Shown here: piece after piece, positions 1-6,687 of the stretch
Position numbering within the stretch: position 1 is the first letter of the stretch
Layout: every line of letters starts with the position of its first letter
From: DASVDK01 sp036562265 [NCBI: Thermodesulfobacteriota bacterium]
Lineage (GTDB): Bacteria > DASVDK01
NCBI GenBank assembly: GCA_036562265.1
Contig: DATCKS010000005.1
Span: 1-10,288 of the forward strand
DNA: 10,288 bases
Reading direction: 5' to 3'
Notes under the pieces: generated by a model
The model's input: only the letters and a program-made list of their open reading frames with translations
What the model was told of the DNA's origin: nothing
The model's database searches: none
Position numbers and translations under genes: made by a program

Positions 1-1
1 C

Positions 2-295
2 GCCGAGATCGTCGACGCCGTGTTCAGGCACCGGGCCCACCTCGAGGCCCAGGGGCGCATGGGGGCCCTTCGCCGGGAGCGGGCGCGGCGGGAGTTCCTG
101 GACCTCCTGCGCGACCGGCTCCTCGACGACGCGATCGCGAGGATCGGCGGCGAGGCGGGGATCGAGCGAGTGGTCGGCCGGCTGGCCGAGCGGGAGACCG
201 ACCCGTACAGCGAGGTCGAGCGGATCGTCGGGGGCGGTCGCGAGTCGCGGCCCGTCGCGTCCGCATGCGGAGACCGGGGAACGGTAGAAACCTGA
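2..295 (+). CDS. meaB: MeaB/ArgK-type GTPase (methylmalonyl-CoA mutase chaperone), C-terminal fragment
   Basis: The reading frame is open from the window edge, so only about the last 97 residues are present and the GTPase core lies upstream. What is visible is a highly charged helical tail: a 'HRAHLEAQGRM' segment, then an Arg/Leu-rich helix ('RRREFLDLLRDRLLDDA'-like), then a 'ETDPYSEVERIV' end. This matches the C-terminal dimerisation arm of MeaB/ArgK G3E-family GTPases, which usually ends near the 'DPY..AE' motif. In known systems MeaB guards and reloads adenosylcobalamin-dependent methylmalonyl-CoA mutase in the cytoplasm. About 20 residues after 'IVGGG' are low in family-like character and may be a lineage-specific tail. 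The thiolase gene follows after only 22 bp, suggesting one operon with mutase genes expected upstream. No P-loop can be checked here, so the call rests on tail similarity and context. Confidence 0.72.
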   Translation, partial: AEIVDAVFRHRAHLEAQGRMGALRRERARREFLDLLRDRLLDDAIARIGGEAGIERVVGRLAERETDPYSEVERIVGGGRESRPVASACGDRGTVET

Positions 296-304
296 CCCCG
301 TTCG

Positions 305-311
305 AGAGGAG
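305..311 (+). promoter_or_regulatory. Ribosome binding site of the thiolase gene
   Basis: AGAGGAG is a strong Shine-Dalgarno match. It directly abuts the first ATG at 312 (no spacing) but lies 6 nt before a second in-frame ATG at 318. This favours 318 as the true start and gives an N-terminus MASSEVV rather than MDMASSE. Confidence 0.65.
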
Positions 312-317
312 ATGGAC

Positions 318-1505
318 ATGGCGAGTTCGGAGGTCGTCATCCTGGGCGGCGCGCGGACGCCGATCGGGACCTTCGGCGGCACCCTCAAGGACCTCTCGGC
401 CGTCGACCTCGCGGTCGTGGCGGCGAAGGCCGCCATCGAGCGGTCGGGCGTCGAGCCGGGCGAGGTGCAGCAGGCGATCGTCGGCAACGTCATCCAGTCG
501 TCGTCGGTCGACGGCGCCTACCTCGCGCGGCACGTCGCCCTCAGGGCCGGTTGCCCCGTCGAGACGCCGGCGCTCACGGTGAACCGGCTCTGCGGCTCGG
601 GCTTCCAGGCGGTCGTCTCGGCCGCCGAGCAGATCCTGCTCGGCGAGGCCGAGGTCGTCCTGGCCGGCGGCACCGAGTCGATGAGCCAGGCGCCCCACAT
701 CATCCGCGGCGCTCGCTTCGGCCTCGGCCTCGGGCAGGGGAAGCTCGAGGACGCCCTCTGGGACGCGCTGACCGACACGCTGCCCGGGATGCCGATGGGG
801 ATCACGGCCGAGAACCTCGCGGTCGAGTACGGCATCAGCCGCGAGGAGGTCGACCGGTTCGCCTTCGAGAGCCAGAGGCGGGCGAGGGCGGCCATCGAGG
901 CGGGCCGCCTCGCGGAGGAGATCGTCGCCGTCGAGGTCACGGGGAAGAAGGGGACCACCACGTTCACGACCGACGAGCACCCGAGGTTCGACACGACGCT
1001 CGAGGCGCTCGCGAAGCTCAGGCCGGTCTTCAAGCCGGACGGCGTCGTCACGGCCGGCAACGCGAGCGGCATCGGCGACGGCGCGGCGATGCTCGTGGTC
1101 GCACCGGCGAAGACCGCGACGCGTCGCGGCGTACGGCCCCTCGGTCGCCTCGTCTCGTGGGGCCTTGCCGGGTGCCGGCCCGAGATCATGGGGATCGGGC
1201 CGGTGCAGGCGTCGAAGAACGCCCTGCGCAAGGCCGGCCTCAGGCTCGATCAGATGGACCTCGTGGAGGTCAACGAGGCGTTCGCCGCGCAGTACCTGGC
1301 CGTCGAGCGCGCACTCGATCTCGACCGCGCGCGGACCAACGTGAACGGCGGCGCCATCGCCCTCGCGCACCCGGTCGGCATGTCGGGGGCCCGGCTGACG
1401 CTCACCATCCTGCACGAACTCAGGCGCCGCAAGGGCCGCTACGGGCTCGCCGCCGCCTGCATCGGCGGGGGCCAGGGGATCGCGGTCGTCGTCGAGGCCT
1501 ACTAG
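318..1505 (+). CDS. Thiolase (acetyl-CoA C-acetyl/acyltransferase)
   Basis: Catalyses the reversible Claisen condensation or thiolysis between two acetyl-CoA and acetoacetyl-CoA, or longer 3-ketoacyl-CoA, in the cytoplasm. The 395-residue length is normal for the family. Numbered from ATG 318, the nucleophilic Cys92 sits in NRLCGSGFQAV, the NEAF motif is at 319-322, the general-acid/base Cys381 lies in CIGGGQG, and the usual GHP histidine is His351. That last motif reads AHP (LAHPVGMSGAR): the glycine before the histidine is replaced by alanine, which is uncommon. 'NASGIGDGAA' also differs slightly from the common NASGINDGAA. ATG 318 is preferred over ATG 312 because of spacing from the AGAGGAG at 305-311. 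It is followed by dehydrogenase and hydratase genes, so it likely works in a beta-oxidation or reverse (butanoyl-CoA) path. Chain-length preference cannot be read from the sequence, so no symbol is given. Confidence 0.95.
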   Translation: MASSEVVILGGARTPIGTFGGTLKDLSAVDLAVVAAKAAIERSGVEPGEVQQAIVGNVIQSSSVDGAYLARHVALRAGCPVETPALTVNRLCGSGFQAVVSAAEQILLGEAEVVLAGGTESMSQAPHIIRGARFGLGLGQGKLEDALWDALTDTLPGMPMGITAENLAVEYGISREEVDRFAFESQRRARAAIEAGRLAEEIVAVEVTGKKGTTTFTTDEHPRFDTTLEALAKLRPVFKPDGVVTAGNASGIGDGAAMLVVAPAKTATRRGVRPLGRLVSWGLAGCRPEIMGIGPVQASKNALRKAGLRLDQMDLVEVNEAFAAQYLAVERALDLDRARTNVNGGAIALAHPVGMSGARLTLTILHELRRRKGRYGLAAACIGGGQGIAVVVEAY

Positions 1506-1559
1506 GGGGCCGTCCGCAGGGGCCGGGCGCGCGGTCAGCCGGGGCGCGCCGGCACGCCG

Positions 1560-1574
1560 GGCCGGGTCCCGGCC
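1560..1574. other. GC-only palindrome in the thiolase-dehydrogenase gap
   Basis: The 104-bp gap 1506-1609 is the longest stretch between genes and is almost pure G+C. It contains a perfect inverted repeat, GGCCGGG-T-CCCGGCC, at 1560-1574 and an 8-bp self-complementary GGCGCGCC just before it. These could form a stable RNA hairpin that tunes expression between the two genes. No T-run follows, so a Rho-independent terminator is not supported. Such palindromes also arise by chance in sequence this GC-rich. I see no clear promoter in the gap. Confidence 0.3.
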
Positions 1575-1593
1575 GCATCACCAAGCCCGGCGG

Positions 1594-1601
1594 AAGGGAG
1601 G
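1594..1601 (+). promoter_or_regulatory. Ribosome binding site that supports the TTG start at 1610
   Basis: AAGGGAGG is a near-perfect Shine-Dalgarno sequence. It ends 8 nt before a TTG codon in the dehydrogenase frame. No ATG or GTG lies nearby in that frame, and the Rossmann strand begins a few codons later, so TTG 1610 is the best start. Confidence 0.7.
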
Positions 1602-1609
1602 TACCCACG

Positions 1610-2500
1610 TTGCACACGCCCGTTCGAACGGTCGGCGTCGTCGGCTGCGGGCTCATGGGGTCCGGCATCGCGCAGGTGGCCGCCCAGGCGGGCTACGCCG
1701 TCCGGGTGCGGGAGGTGGACCGGCCGACGCTCGAGAAGGGGCTCGGCCGCATCGACCAGTTCCTGTCGCGCGCGGTCGAGAAGGGGAAGCTCACGGCCGC
1801 CGATCGCGAGAAGGCGCTCGGCAACCTCCGGGGGACGACGAGCCTCGGCGACCTTTCGGACTGCGACCTCGTCATCGAGGCGATCGTCGAGGAGATCGAG
1901 GCGAAGAAGGTCCTCTTCCGGGAACTCGACGGCCTCTGCCCGCCGAGGACCATCTTCGCGACCAACACCTCGTCGCTCACGGTCATCGAGATGGCGGCCG
2001 CGACGACGCGCCCCGATCGCTTCGCCGGGCTGCACTTCTTCAACCCGGTGCCGCTCATGCCGCTCGTGGAGGTCGTGCGGACCATCGCCACGTCCGACGC
2101 CACGTTCGAGACGGTGCGCGCCTTCGCCGTCGGCCTCGGCAAGACCCCGATCGTGGCGAAGGACCGCGGCGGCTTCATCGTGAACTACCTCCTCGTCCCG
2201 TACCTGCTCGACGCCGTGCGGGCGCTCGAGGCAGGGGTCGCCTCCGTGACCGACATCGACCAGGGGATGCGGCTCGGCTGCGGCTATCCGATGGGCCCGT
2301 TCACGCTCCTCGACTTCATCGGCCTCGACACCGCCTTCAAGGTGGCCGAGGTGCTCTTCCAGGAGTACCGCGAGCCGCGCTACGCCCCGCCGCCGCTCCT
2401 GCGCAAGATGGTGCTGGCGGGCTACCTGGGGAAGAAGAGCGGCAAGGGCTTCTACACCTACGACGCCGACCCGCCGACCGTCACCCCGCTGGGGCTGTAG
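1610..2500 (+). CDS. hbd: 3-hydroxyacyl-CoA dehydrogenase (3-hydroxybutyryl-CoA dehydrogenase)
   Basis: NAD(P)-dependent interconversion of 3-hydroxyacyl-CoA and 3-ketoacyl-CoA, the step between the flanking thiolase and hydratase. With a TTG start the protein has 296 residues, close to the roughly 282-290 typical of stand-alone enzymes. The N-terminal Rossmann fold opens with VGVVGCGLMGSGIAQ (Gly12, 14 and 17 of GxGxxG). The catalytic dyad is His142 in LHFFNPVPLMPLVEVV with Glu154. The substrate-binding SS lies in ATNTSSL (Ser121-122) and Asn192 in GFIVNYLLVPYL. The C-terminal domain carries the usual GxxMGPF (GYPMGPFTLLD) and the closing GKKSGKGFYTY. The same frame stays open back to 551 inside the thiolase gene, but that upstream part is an out-of-phase shadow: Arg/Gly-rich and unlike any protein family. 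Co-transcription with the thiolase is likely despite the 104-bp gap. Confidence 0.94.
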   Translation: MHTPVRTVGVVGCGLMGSGIAQVAAQAGYAVRVREVDRPTLEKGLGRIDQFLSRAVEKGKLTAADREKALGNLRGTTSLGDLSDCDLVIEAIVEEIEAKKVLFRELDGLCPPRTIFATNTSSLTVIEMAAATTRPDRFAGLHFFNPVPLMPLVEVVRTIATSDATFETVRAFAVGLGKTPIVAKDRGGFIVNYLLVPYLLDAVRALEAGVASVTDIDQGMRLGCGYPMGPFTLLDFIGLDTAFKVAEVLFQEYREPRYAPPPLLRKMVLAGYLGKKSGKGFYTYDADPPTVTPLGL

Positions 2501-2510
2501 GAGACCGTCC

Positions 2511-3299
2511 GTGAGCGCCTACGAGAACCTCCTCTTCGAGATCGACGACCGCGTGGCGGTCGTCACCGTGAACCGGCCGCAGAAGCTCAACGCGCTGAAC
2601 GCGGCGACCATCGCGGAGCTGACCGACGCCTTCACGCGCGTCAGGGACGACGCGTCGATCGGCGCGGCGGTCCTCACCGGCGCGGGCGACAAGGCCTTCG
2701 TCGCCGGGGCCGACATCGCCGAGATCCGCGGCCTCGATGCGGCCTCGGGCCGGGCGCTGGCCGAGCGGGGCCAGGCGCTCACCCGGCTGATGGAGCGCGC
2801 CGGCAAGCCGGTGATCGCGGCCATCGGCGGCTACGCGCTCGGCGGCGGGTGCGAGCTCGCGATGGCGTGCCACCTGCGTGTCGCGGCGCGCAACGCCCGA
2901 CTGGGGCAACCCGAGGTGAATCTCGGTATCATCCCGGGATACGGCGGCAGCCAGCGTCTCGCCCGGCTCGTCGGCGAGGGAAAGGCCATGGAGCTGATCC
3001 TGACGGGCGCCATGGTGACGGCCGACGAGGCGGCCGCGCTCGGCCTCGTCAACCGCGTCGTCGAGCCTGGCGAGGCGCGCGCCGCGGCGGTGGCCTGGGC
3101 TCGCGAGCTGGTCGGCACGAAGCCGCCGCTCGCGCTCAGGGCCGCCATCGAGGCGGTGCACGAGGGGCTCTCGATGAGCCTCGACGAGGGGTTGGCGCTG
3201 GAGGCGCGGCTCTTCGGCACGCTCTGCGGGACCGAGGACATGCGCGAGGGGACGGCCGCGTTCCTCGAGAAGCGCGCCGCGAAGTTCACGGGACGATGA
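2511..3299 (+). CDS. Enoyl-CoA hydratase (crotonase family)
   Basis: Hydrates trans-2-enoyl-CoA (for example crotonyl-CoA) to the 3-hydroxyacyl-CoA used by the preceding dehydrogenase. The protein has 262 residues, the normal length for a single-domain crotonase. A GTG start is supported by AGGAG at 2499-2503, 7 nt upstream; this site overlaps the previous stop codon, so translation is probably coupled. The first oxyanion-hole segment is AFVAGADIAEI (residues 62-72) and the second GYALGGGCELAMA (107-119). The two acid/base glutamates expected of true hydratases are present: Glu115 in GGGCE and Glu135 in GQPEVNLGIIPGYGG. Both being kept argues for hydratase over isomerase or dehalogenase members. 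The C-terminal helix ends FLEKRAAKFTGR, as is typical. With the thiolase and dehydrogenase it makes a complete crt-hbd-thl set, although no acyl-CoA dehydrogenase is visible in the window. Confidence 0.93.
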   Translation: MSAYENLLFEIDDRVAVVTVNRPQKLNALNAATIAELTDAFTRVRDDASIGAAVLTGAGDKAFVAGADIAEIRGLDAASGRALAERGQALTRLMERAGKPVIAAIGGYALGGGCELAMACHLRVAARNARLGQPEVNLGIIPGYGGSQRLARLVGEGKAMELILTGAMVTADEAAALGLVNRVVEPGEARAAAVAWARELVGTKPPLALRAAIEAVHEGLSMSLDEGLALEARLFGTLCGTEDMREGTAAFLEKRAAKFTGR

Positions 3300-3324
3300 C
3301 CAGCGGCAGGGAGACCAGGGCCGG

Positions 3325-3843
3325 ATGCCAGGGCGCAAGGCGCGCGGTTCCGACAGCTCGAAGAGGAAGGCGCCGACCGCCACGCAGGTTTCGTCGGGGG
3401 GCGTGATCTACCGCGCGACGCCGGACGGGGGCGCGGAGGTGGCGCTGATCGCCTACACGGGCCGCGGCGGCGGGCGCGTGTGGTGTCTGCCCAAGGGGGG
3501 CGTCGAGCCGAACGAGAGCCTGGAGGAGACGGCCCGCCGGGAGGTCCTCGAGGAGACGGGGCTCTCGGGCGACGTCGAGGCCAAGCTCGGCACCATCCAG
3601 TACTGGTACTACGGCCGGCAGGAGCGGGTCCGCTACCACAAGAGCGTCCACTTCTTCCTCCTCCGCTTCCGGGAGGGGCGGACGGAGGACCACGACCGGG
3701 AGGCCGAGGAGGTCCGCTGGTTCCCCCTCGGCGACGCGGTGGAGGCCCTCACCTACGAGAACGAGCGCGCCATCCTCCTGCGCGCGAGCGCCGCCATCCG
3801 CGAACGGCTCGGCCTCGCGGGCGCCGGCGAGGGAGGCGAGTGA
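3325..3843 (+). CDS. Nudix hydrolase
   Basis: The family hydrolyses nucleoside diphosphates linked to another group (X), such as Ap4A, damaged dNTPs or CoA derivatives, using Mg2+. A perfect Nudix box, GX5EX7REUXEEXGU, is present: Gly58, Glu64, Arg72-Glu73, Glu76-Glu77, Gly79-Leu80. It is preceded by SSGGVIYR and by WCLPKGGVEP, a signature common in Ap4A-hydrolase/MutT-like members. The region around WYYGRQERVRYHKSVHFFLLRF and the ending 'EEVRWFPLGDA..LTYENER' also fit that branch. The 172-residue protein begins with a basic, probably disordered, 22-residue lead, so the exact start is uncertain. ATG 3325 has a weak CAGGG 4 nt upstream and a better AGGGAG about 11 nt upstream. The gene lies 25 bp after the hydratase, and its stop overlaps the next start. 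The true substrate cannot be assigned. The nearby acyl-CoA genes make a CoA-pyrophosphatase role conceivable but not shown. Confidence 0.9.
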   Translation: MPGRKARGSDSSKRKAPTATQVSSGGVIYRATPDGGAEVALIAYTGRGGGRVWCLPKGGVEPNESLEETARREVLEETGLSGDVEAKLGTIQYWYYGRQERVRYHKSVHFFLLRFREGRTEDHDREAEEVRWFPLGDAVEALTYENERAILLRASAAIRERLGLAGAGEGGE

Positions 3844-5087
3844 CCGCCCGATCCGGGACCCGGCTCGCGCTGGGTCTCCTCTTCGCCGTCAACCTGCTCA
3901 ACTACATCGACCGATACGTCATCGCGGCCCTCGTCGAGCCGATCAAGGCCGAGTTCGGCCTCTCGGACACCCAGCTCGGCTTCCTCCCCTTCGCGTTCCT
4001 CCTGATCTACACCGCGGCGTCGCCCCTGGTCGGGCTCGCGGCCGACCGCGCCCCCCGCAAGGGGATCATGGCGGGCGGCGTCGCGCTCTGGAGCCTCGCG
4101 ACAGGCGCCGCGGCCGGCGCCTGGTCGTACGCGTCGCTCTTCGCCACCCGCGCCCTGGTCGGCGTTGGCGAGGCCACCTTCGGCACGATCGGTCCCGCCT
4201 GGATCTCCGACCTCGTGCCGCGGGAGCGGCGGGCGCGCGCGCTCATGGTTTTCTACGTCGCCACGCCGGTCGGCGCGGCGCTCGGCTACCTCATGGGAGG
4301 CGTCGTCGGCGCGCGGTGGGGGTGGCGGGAGGCGTTCCTCGTGGCCGGTCTCCCGGGGCTCGTCCTGGCAGCCGCCCTCCTCGGCCTGCGGGAGCCGGCG
4401 CGCGGCGCCACCGAGCCGCAGGGGGCCGCCACCCGGCCCGCCGTCCGCGACGACTACGTCGCCCTGGTCAAGACGCCGAGCTACCTGATCAACGTCGCCG
4501 GCAGCACGCTCTACACCTTCGCGATCGGCGGCCTGTCGTACTGGATGCCGGCCTTCCTGACGCGCGTCCACGACGTCCCGCTCGATCGGGCGGGGTTCGT
4601 CATGGGGGCGATCGTCGCCCTGGCCGGCCTGGTCGGCGTCGTCGCCGGCGGGTGGCTCGGCGATCTCCTCTTCGCGCGGACGCCGACGGGGCACTTCCTC
4701 GTGTCGGGGTGGGGGATGGTGCTCGGGACGCCGTTCGCGGTCCTGGCGTTCCTCTCGCCGTCGTTGCCGGTCGTCTACGGCGCCACGTTCGTGGCGGTCG
4801 TGCTCCTCTTCCTCAACACGGGGCCGCTCAACGCCGTGCTCGTCAACGTCACGCGGCCCGAGGTGCGCGCCACCGCGATCGCGCTCCACATCTTCGTCAT
4901 CCACGCCCTGGGCGACATCGTCTCGCCGCCGCTCATCGGGTGGATCTCCGACCTGTCGGACCTGCGGCACGCGGTGCTGGTGACGACGCCGGTGGCCATG
5001 GCGGCCGGCGGCGTGGTGATCCTCGCCGGCACGCGGGCGCTCGCCGCCGATCTGGCGCGCCTTGCCGCCCCCCGGGAGCGGGTCTAA
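3840..5087 (+). CDS. MFS transporter, Spinster-like
   Basis: An inner-membrane secondary transporter of 415 residues with about 12 hydrophobic segments. TM1 holds NLLNYIDRYVIAAL (residues 18-31), a hallmark of Spinster-type and related MFS carriers. MFS motif A follows between TM2 and TM3 as GLAADRAPRKG (65-75). TM4 contains RALVGVGEATFG, and the next loop has ISDLVPRERRARAL. A hydrophilic central loop (about 184-205) separates the two halves. The second half includes HALGDIVSPPLIGWISD. The start is GTG 3840 in a GTGA overlap with the Nudix stop, with GAGGGAGG at 3829-3836 just upstream. The spacing of 3 nt is short, but no other start precedes TM1. The reading frame is open far upstream only as a shadow of the Nudix gene. 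Substrate is unknown; bacterial relatives are annotated for organic acids, lipids or drugs. Neighbours suggest a carboxylate, which is inference. Confidence 0.9.
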   Translation: MTARSGTRLALGLLFAVNLLNYIDRYVIAALVEPIKAEFGLSDTQLGFLPFAFLLIYTAASPLVGLAADRAPRKGIMAGGVALWSLATGAAAGAWSYASLFATRALVGVGEATFGTIGPAWISDLVPRERRARALMVFYVATPVGAALGYLMGGVVGARWGWREAFLVAGLPGLVLAAALLGLREPARGATEPQGAATRPAVRDDYVALVKTPSYLINVAGSTLYTFAIGGLSYWMPAFLTRVHDVPLDRAGFVMGAIVALAGLVGVVAGGWLGDLLFARTPTGHFLVSGWGMVLGTPFAVLAFLSPSLPVVYGATFVAVVLLFLNTGPLNAVLVNVTRPEVRATAIALHIFVIHALGDIVSPPLIGWISDLSDLRHAVLVTTPVAMAAGGVVILAGTRALAADLARLAAPRERV

Positions 5088-5114
5088 CATGACGAGTCTG
5101 GACAGGGGGTAAGG

Positions 5115-5900
5115 ATGGGCAGCCAGCCAGCGCTCCGGGCGCTCGTCGAGGCGTTCGATCGTCACGTCCGGCCCGGCACGTTTCCGCTGGCCGTGCGCAT
5201 GCTCCGTCCGGGCGAGGCGGTGCCCGACAAGGCGCGCGCGCCGAGGCGCGACCTCGGGTTCCAGACCGCCATCTGCCAGGCGTTCGGCCTCGCGCGGCGA
5301 TACGGCTGGACGCTCGCCGTGGGGAAGGACGACCTCTCCTGTCCGCTCGGCGCGACCGCGTTCGGCTTCGCCCCGCTGGTCGACTACTACGCGGAGGGGC
5401 ACGCCTGCGCCGGCTTCTACACCGCCACCGCCGAGGCGGGCGCGCGGAGCGAGGCGGCCGTGCCGAAGTTCCCGCACGGCGCCTACGAGCGGATCGTGGT
5501 GGGGCCGGCCGCGCGGGCCACCTTCGACCCGGACCTGGTCATGGTCTACGCGAGCAGCGCCCAGGTGCTGCGCCTCGTGACGGCCGCGCTCTACGACCGC
5601 GGCGGCGCGCTCACCACCCAGATCAGCGGCCGGATCGACTGCGCCGACCTCGTCATCCGCACCATGCAGACCGGCGAGTGCCAGGTGGTGCTCCCCTGCT
5701 ACGGGGACCGCATCTTCGCCCAGACGCAGGACCACGAGATGGCCTTCACCGTCCCGGCCGGCCGCTTCGAGGCGGTCGTCCAGGGGCTCGACGGGACGGC
5801 GAAGGGGGGCATCCGCTACCCGATTCCCTCGTTCCTCCGGTACACGGGGGAGTTCCCGCCGGCGTACACGAAGGTGCGGGAGTTCTGGCCGAATGAGTAA
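5115..5900 (+). CDS. DUF169 family protein of unknown function
   Basis: A 261-residue protein I recognise as DUF169 (COG2043-like). The pattern is an N-terminal 'P.AV..L' strand (FPLAVRML), then 'DLGFQTAICQAFGLARRYGW', then 'DDLSCPLGATAFGF', and later a 'DLVMVYASSAQVLRLVTA' strand-helix. It has six cysteines, at 54, 76, 98, 176, 189 and 195; those in ICQAF (54) and SCPLGA (76) fall in the most family-like segments and could bind a metal or cluster, which is inference. There is no signal peptide or membrane segment, so it is probably cytoplasmic. ATG 5115 has AGGGGG 5 nt upstream. Its last 8 bp overlap the next gene, a CoA-transferase A subunit, so coupled translation and a shared pathway are likely. 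The 27-bp gap to the transporter suggests read-through transcription. Function is not known to me. Confidence 0.85.
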   Translation: MGSQPALRALVEAFDRHVRPGTFPLAVRMLRPGEAVPDKARAPRRDLGFQTAICQAFGLARRYGWTLAVGKDDLSCPLGATAFGFAPLVDYYAEGHACAGFYTATAEAGARSEAAVPKFPHGAYERIVVGPAARATFDPDLVMVYASSAQVLRLVTAALYDRGGALTTQISGRIDCADLVIRTMQTGECQVVLPCYGDRIFAQTQDHEMAFTVPAGRFEAVVQGLDGTAKGGIRYPIPSFLRYTGEFPPAYTKVREFWPNE

Positions 5901-6687
5901 GGTCGTCTCCCTCGCCGAGGCGGCCGCGCTCGTCCGCGACGGCGACACGCTCGCGCTCGGCGGCAACCTCCTGCACCGCATCCCGGCCGCGTTCGCGCGC
6001 GCCCTCGCCCGCGCCGGCCGCCGGCGCCTCGAGCTGGTCAAGACCGCCGCCGCCTACGACGTCGACCTCCTCTGCGCGGCCGGCGCCGTCGCGACGGTCC
6101 ACGCGGGGTACGTCGGCTACGAGACCCACGGCATGGCGCCGGCCTACCGGCGCGCCGTCGAGTCGGGCGCCGTGACCGCGGCCGAGCACGCCTGCACGAC
6201 GGTCATCGCCGCGCTGCGCGCCGCCGCCTTCGGCGTGCCGTTCCAGCCGGTCGCCGGCCTCGACGGCAGCGACCTGCCGGCCGCGCGGGGGTGGCGTCGC
6301 ATCGCGGACCCCTACGGCCGCGGCGGCGAGGTCGTCGTGATCCCGTCGATCCGGCCCGACTGGGCGGTCCTGCACGTGCAGGTGGCCGACGCCCAGGGCA
6401 ACGGCCGCATCCTCGGCGCGCCGTACGAGGACCCGCTCATGGCGCGCGCCGCGCGCCGCGTGATCCTCACCGCCGAGCGGCTCGTGCCGTCGGCCGACCT
6501 CGCCAGGGAACCGGAGCTGACGCAGGTGCCCGGCTTCGCCGTGGCCGCCGTCGTGCACGCCCCGGGGGGCGCCTGGCCCGGCTCCTGCCACGGGTTCTAC
6601 GACGTCGACGCCGCGGCGCTCGACGAGTGGCTCCGCGCGGCGAGGGAGCCCGCGCGGCTCGCCGCCCATCTCGAGGCGGCGCGGTGA
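5893..6687 (+). CDS. Family I CoA-transferase-like enzyme, subunit A
   Basis: The alpha-type subunit of a two-subunit enzyme of the glutaconate CoA-transferase/IpdA kind, 264 residues. The N-terminal glycine loop, LGGNLLHRIPAAFARAL (22-38), corresponds to the GG..LHR.P motif that contacts CoA. It is followed by LELVKTAAAYDVDLLCAAGAV (46-66) and HAGYVGYE (70-77). A glutamate, Glu98 in TAAEHACTT, lies where IpdA-type proteins also have acidic residues. The later DWAVLHVQVADAQGNGRILG (156-175) matches the conserved 'HV..AD..GN' strand. ATG 5893 overlaps the DUF169 stop by 8 bp, and its own stop overlaps the B subunit start in GTGA. Classical members swap CoA between dicarboxylates such as glutaconate and acetyl-CoA, while IpdAB hydrolyses a carbon ring on a CoA thioester. 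The partner subunit here makes the second option worth considering. The substrate cannot be assigned. Confidence 0.88.
   Translation: MSKVVSLAEAAALVRDGDTLALGGNLLHRIPAAFARALARAGRRRLELVKTAAAYDVDLLCAAGAVATVHAGYVGYETHGMAPAYRRAVESGAVTAAEHACTTVIAALRAAAFGVPFQPVAGLDGSDLPAARGWRRIADPYGRGGEVVVIPSIRPDWAVLHVQVADAQGNGRILGAPYEDPLMARAARRVILTAERLVPSADLAREPELTQVPGFAVAAVVHAPGGAWPGSCHGFYDVDAAALDEWLRAAREPARLAAHLEAAR

Noticed and set aside
24-1415. 463-codon minus-strand open frame antisense to meaB and the thiolase
   Set aside because: Low-complexity Arg/Asp/Leu-rich shadow with no family signature.
551-1609. Long open frame upstream of the hbd start, continuous with it
   Set aside because: It lies out of phase within the thiolase gene, is Arg/Gly/Pro-rich without family features, and hbd has a good ribosome binding site and TTG at 1610. 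High GC removes stop codons in alternative frames.
1501-1609. Rho-independent terminator after the thiolase
   Set aside because: Strong GC hairpins exist but there is no T-tract, and the downstream gene continues the same pathway.
1620-1631. Perfect 12-bp palindrome CCGTTCGAACGG in the first codons of hbd, a possible operator
   Set aside because: Palindromes of this length are expected a few times per 10 kb by chance. It lies inside the coding sequence and no second copy was found near a promoter.
5089-5112. Seven-codon open frame (ATG to TAA) just before the DUF169 start, a possible leader peptide
   Set aside because: It has no ribosome binding site of its own, no run of regulatory codons and no attenuator hairpin. 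It most likely occurred by chance.
3753-6041. 762-codon minus-strand open frame antisense to the MFS and DUF169 genes
   Set aside because: Composition is dominated by Arg, Glu, Gly and Asp from antisense reading of GC-biased codons. No domain is recognisable, and well-supported genes occupy the other strand.
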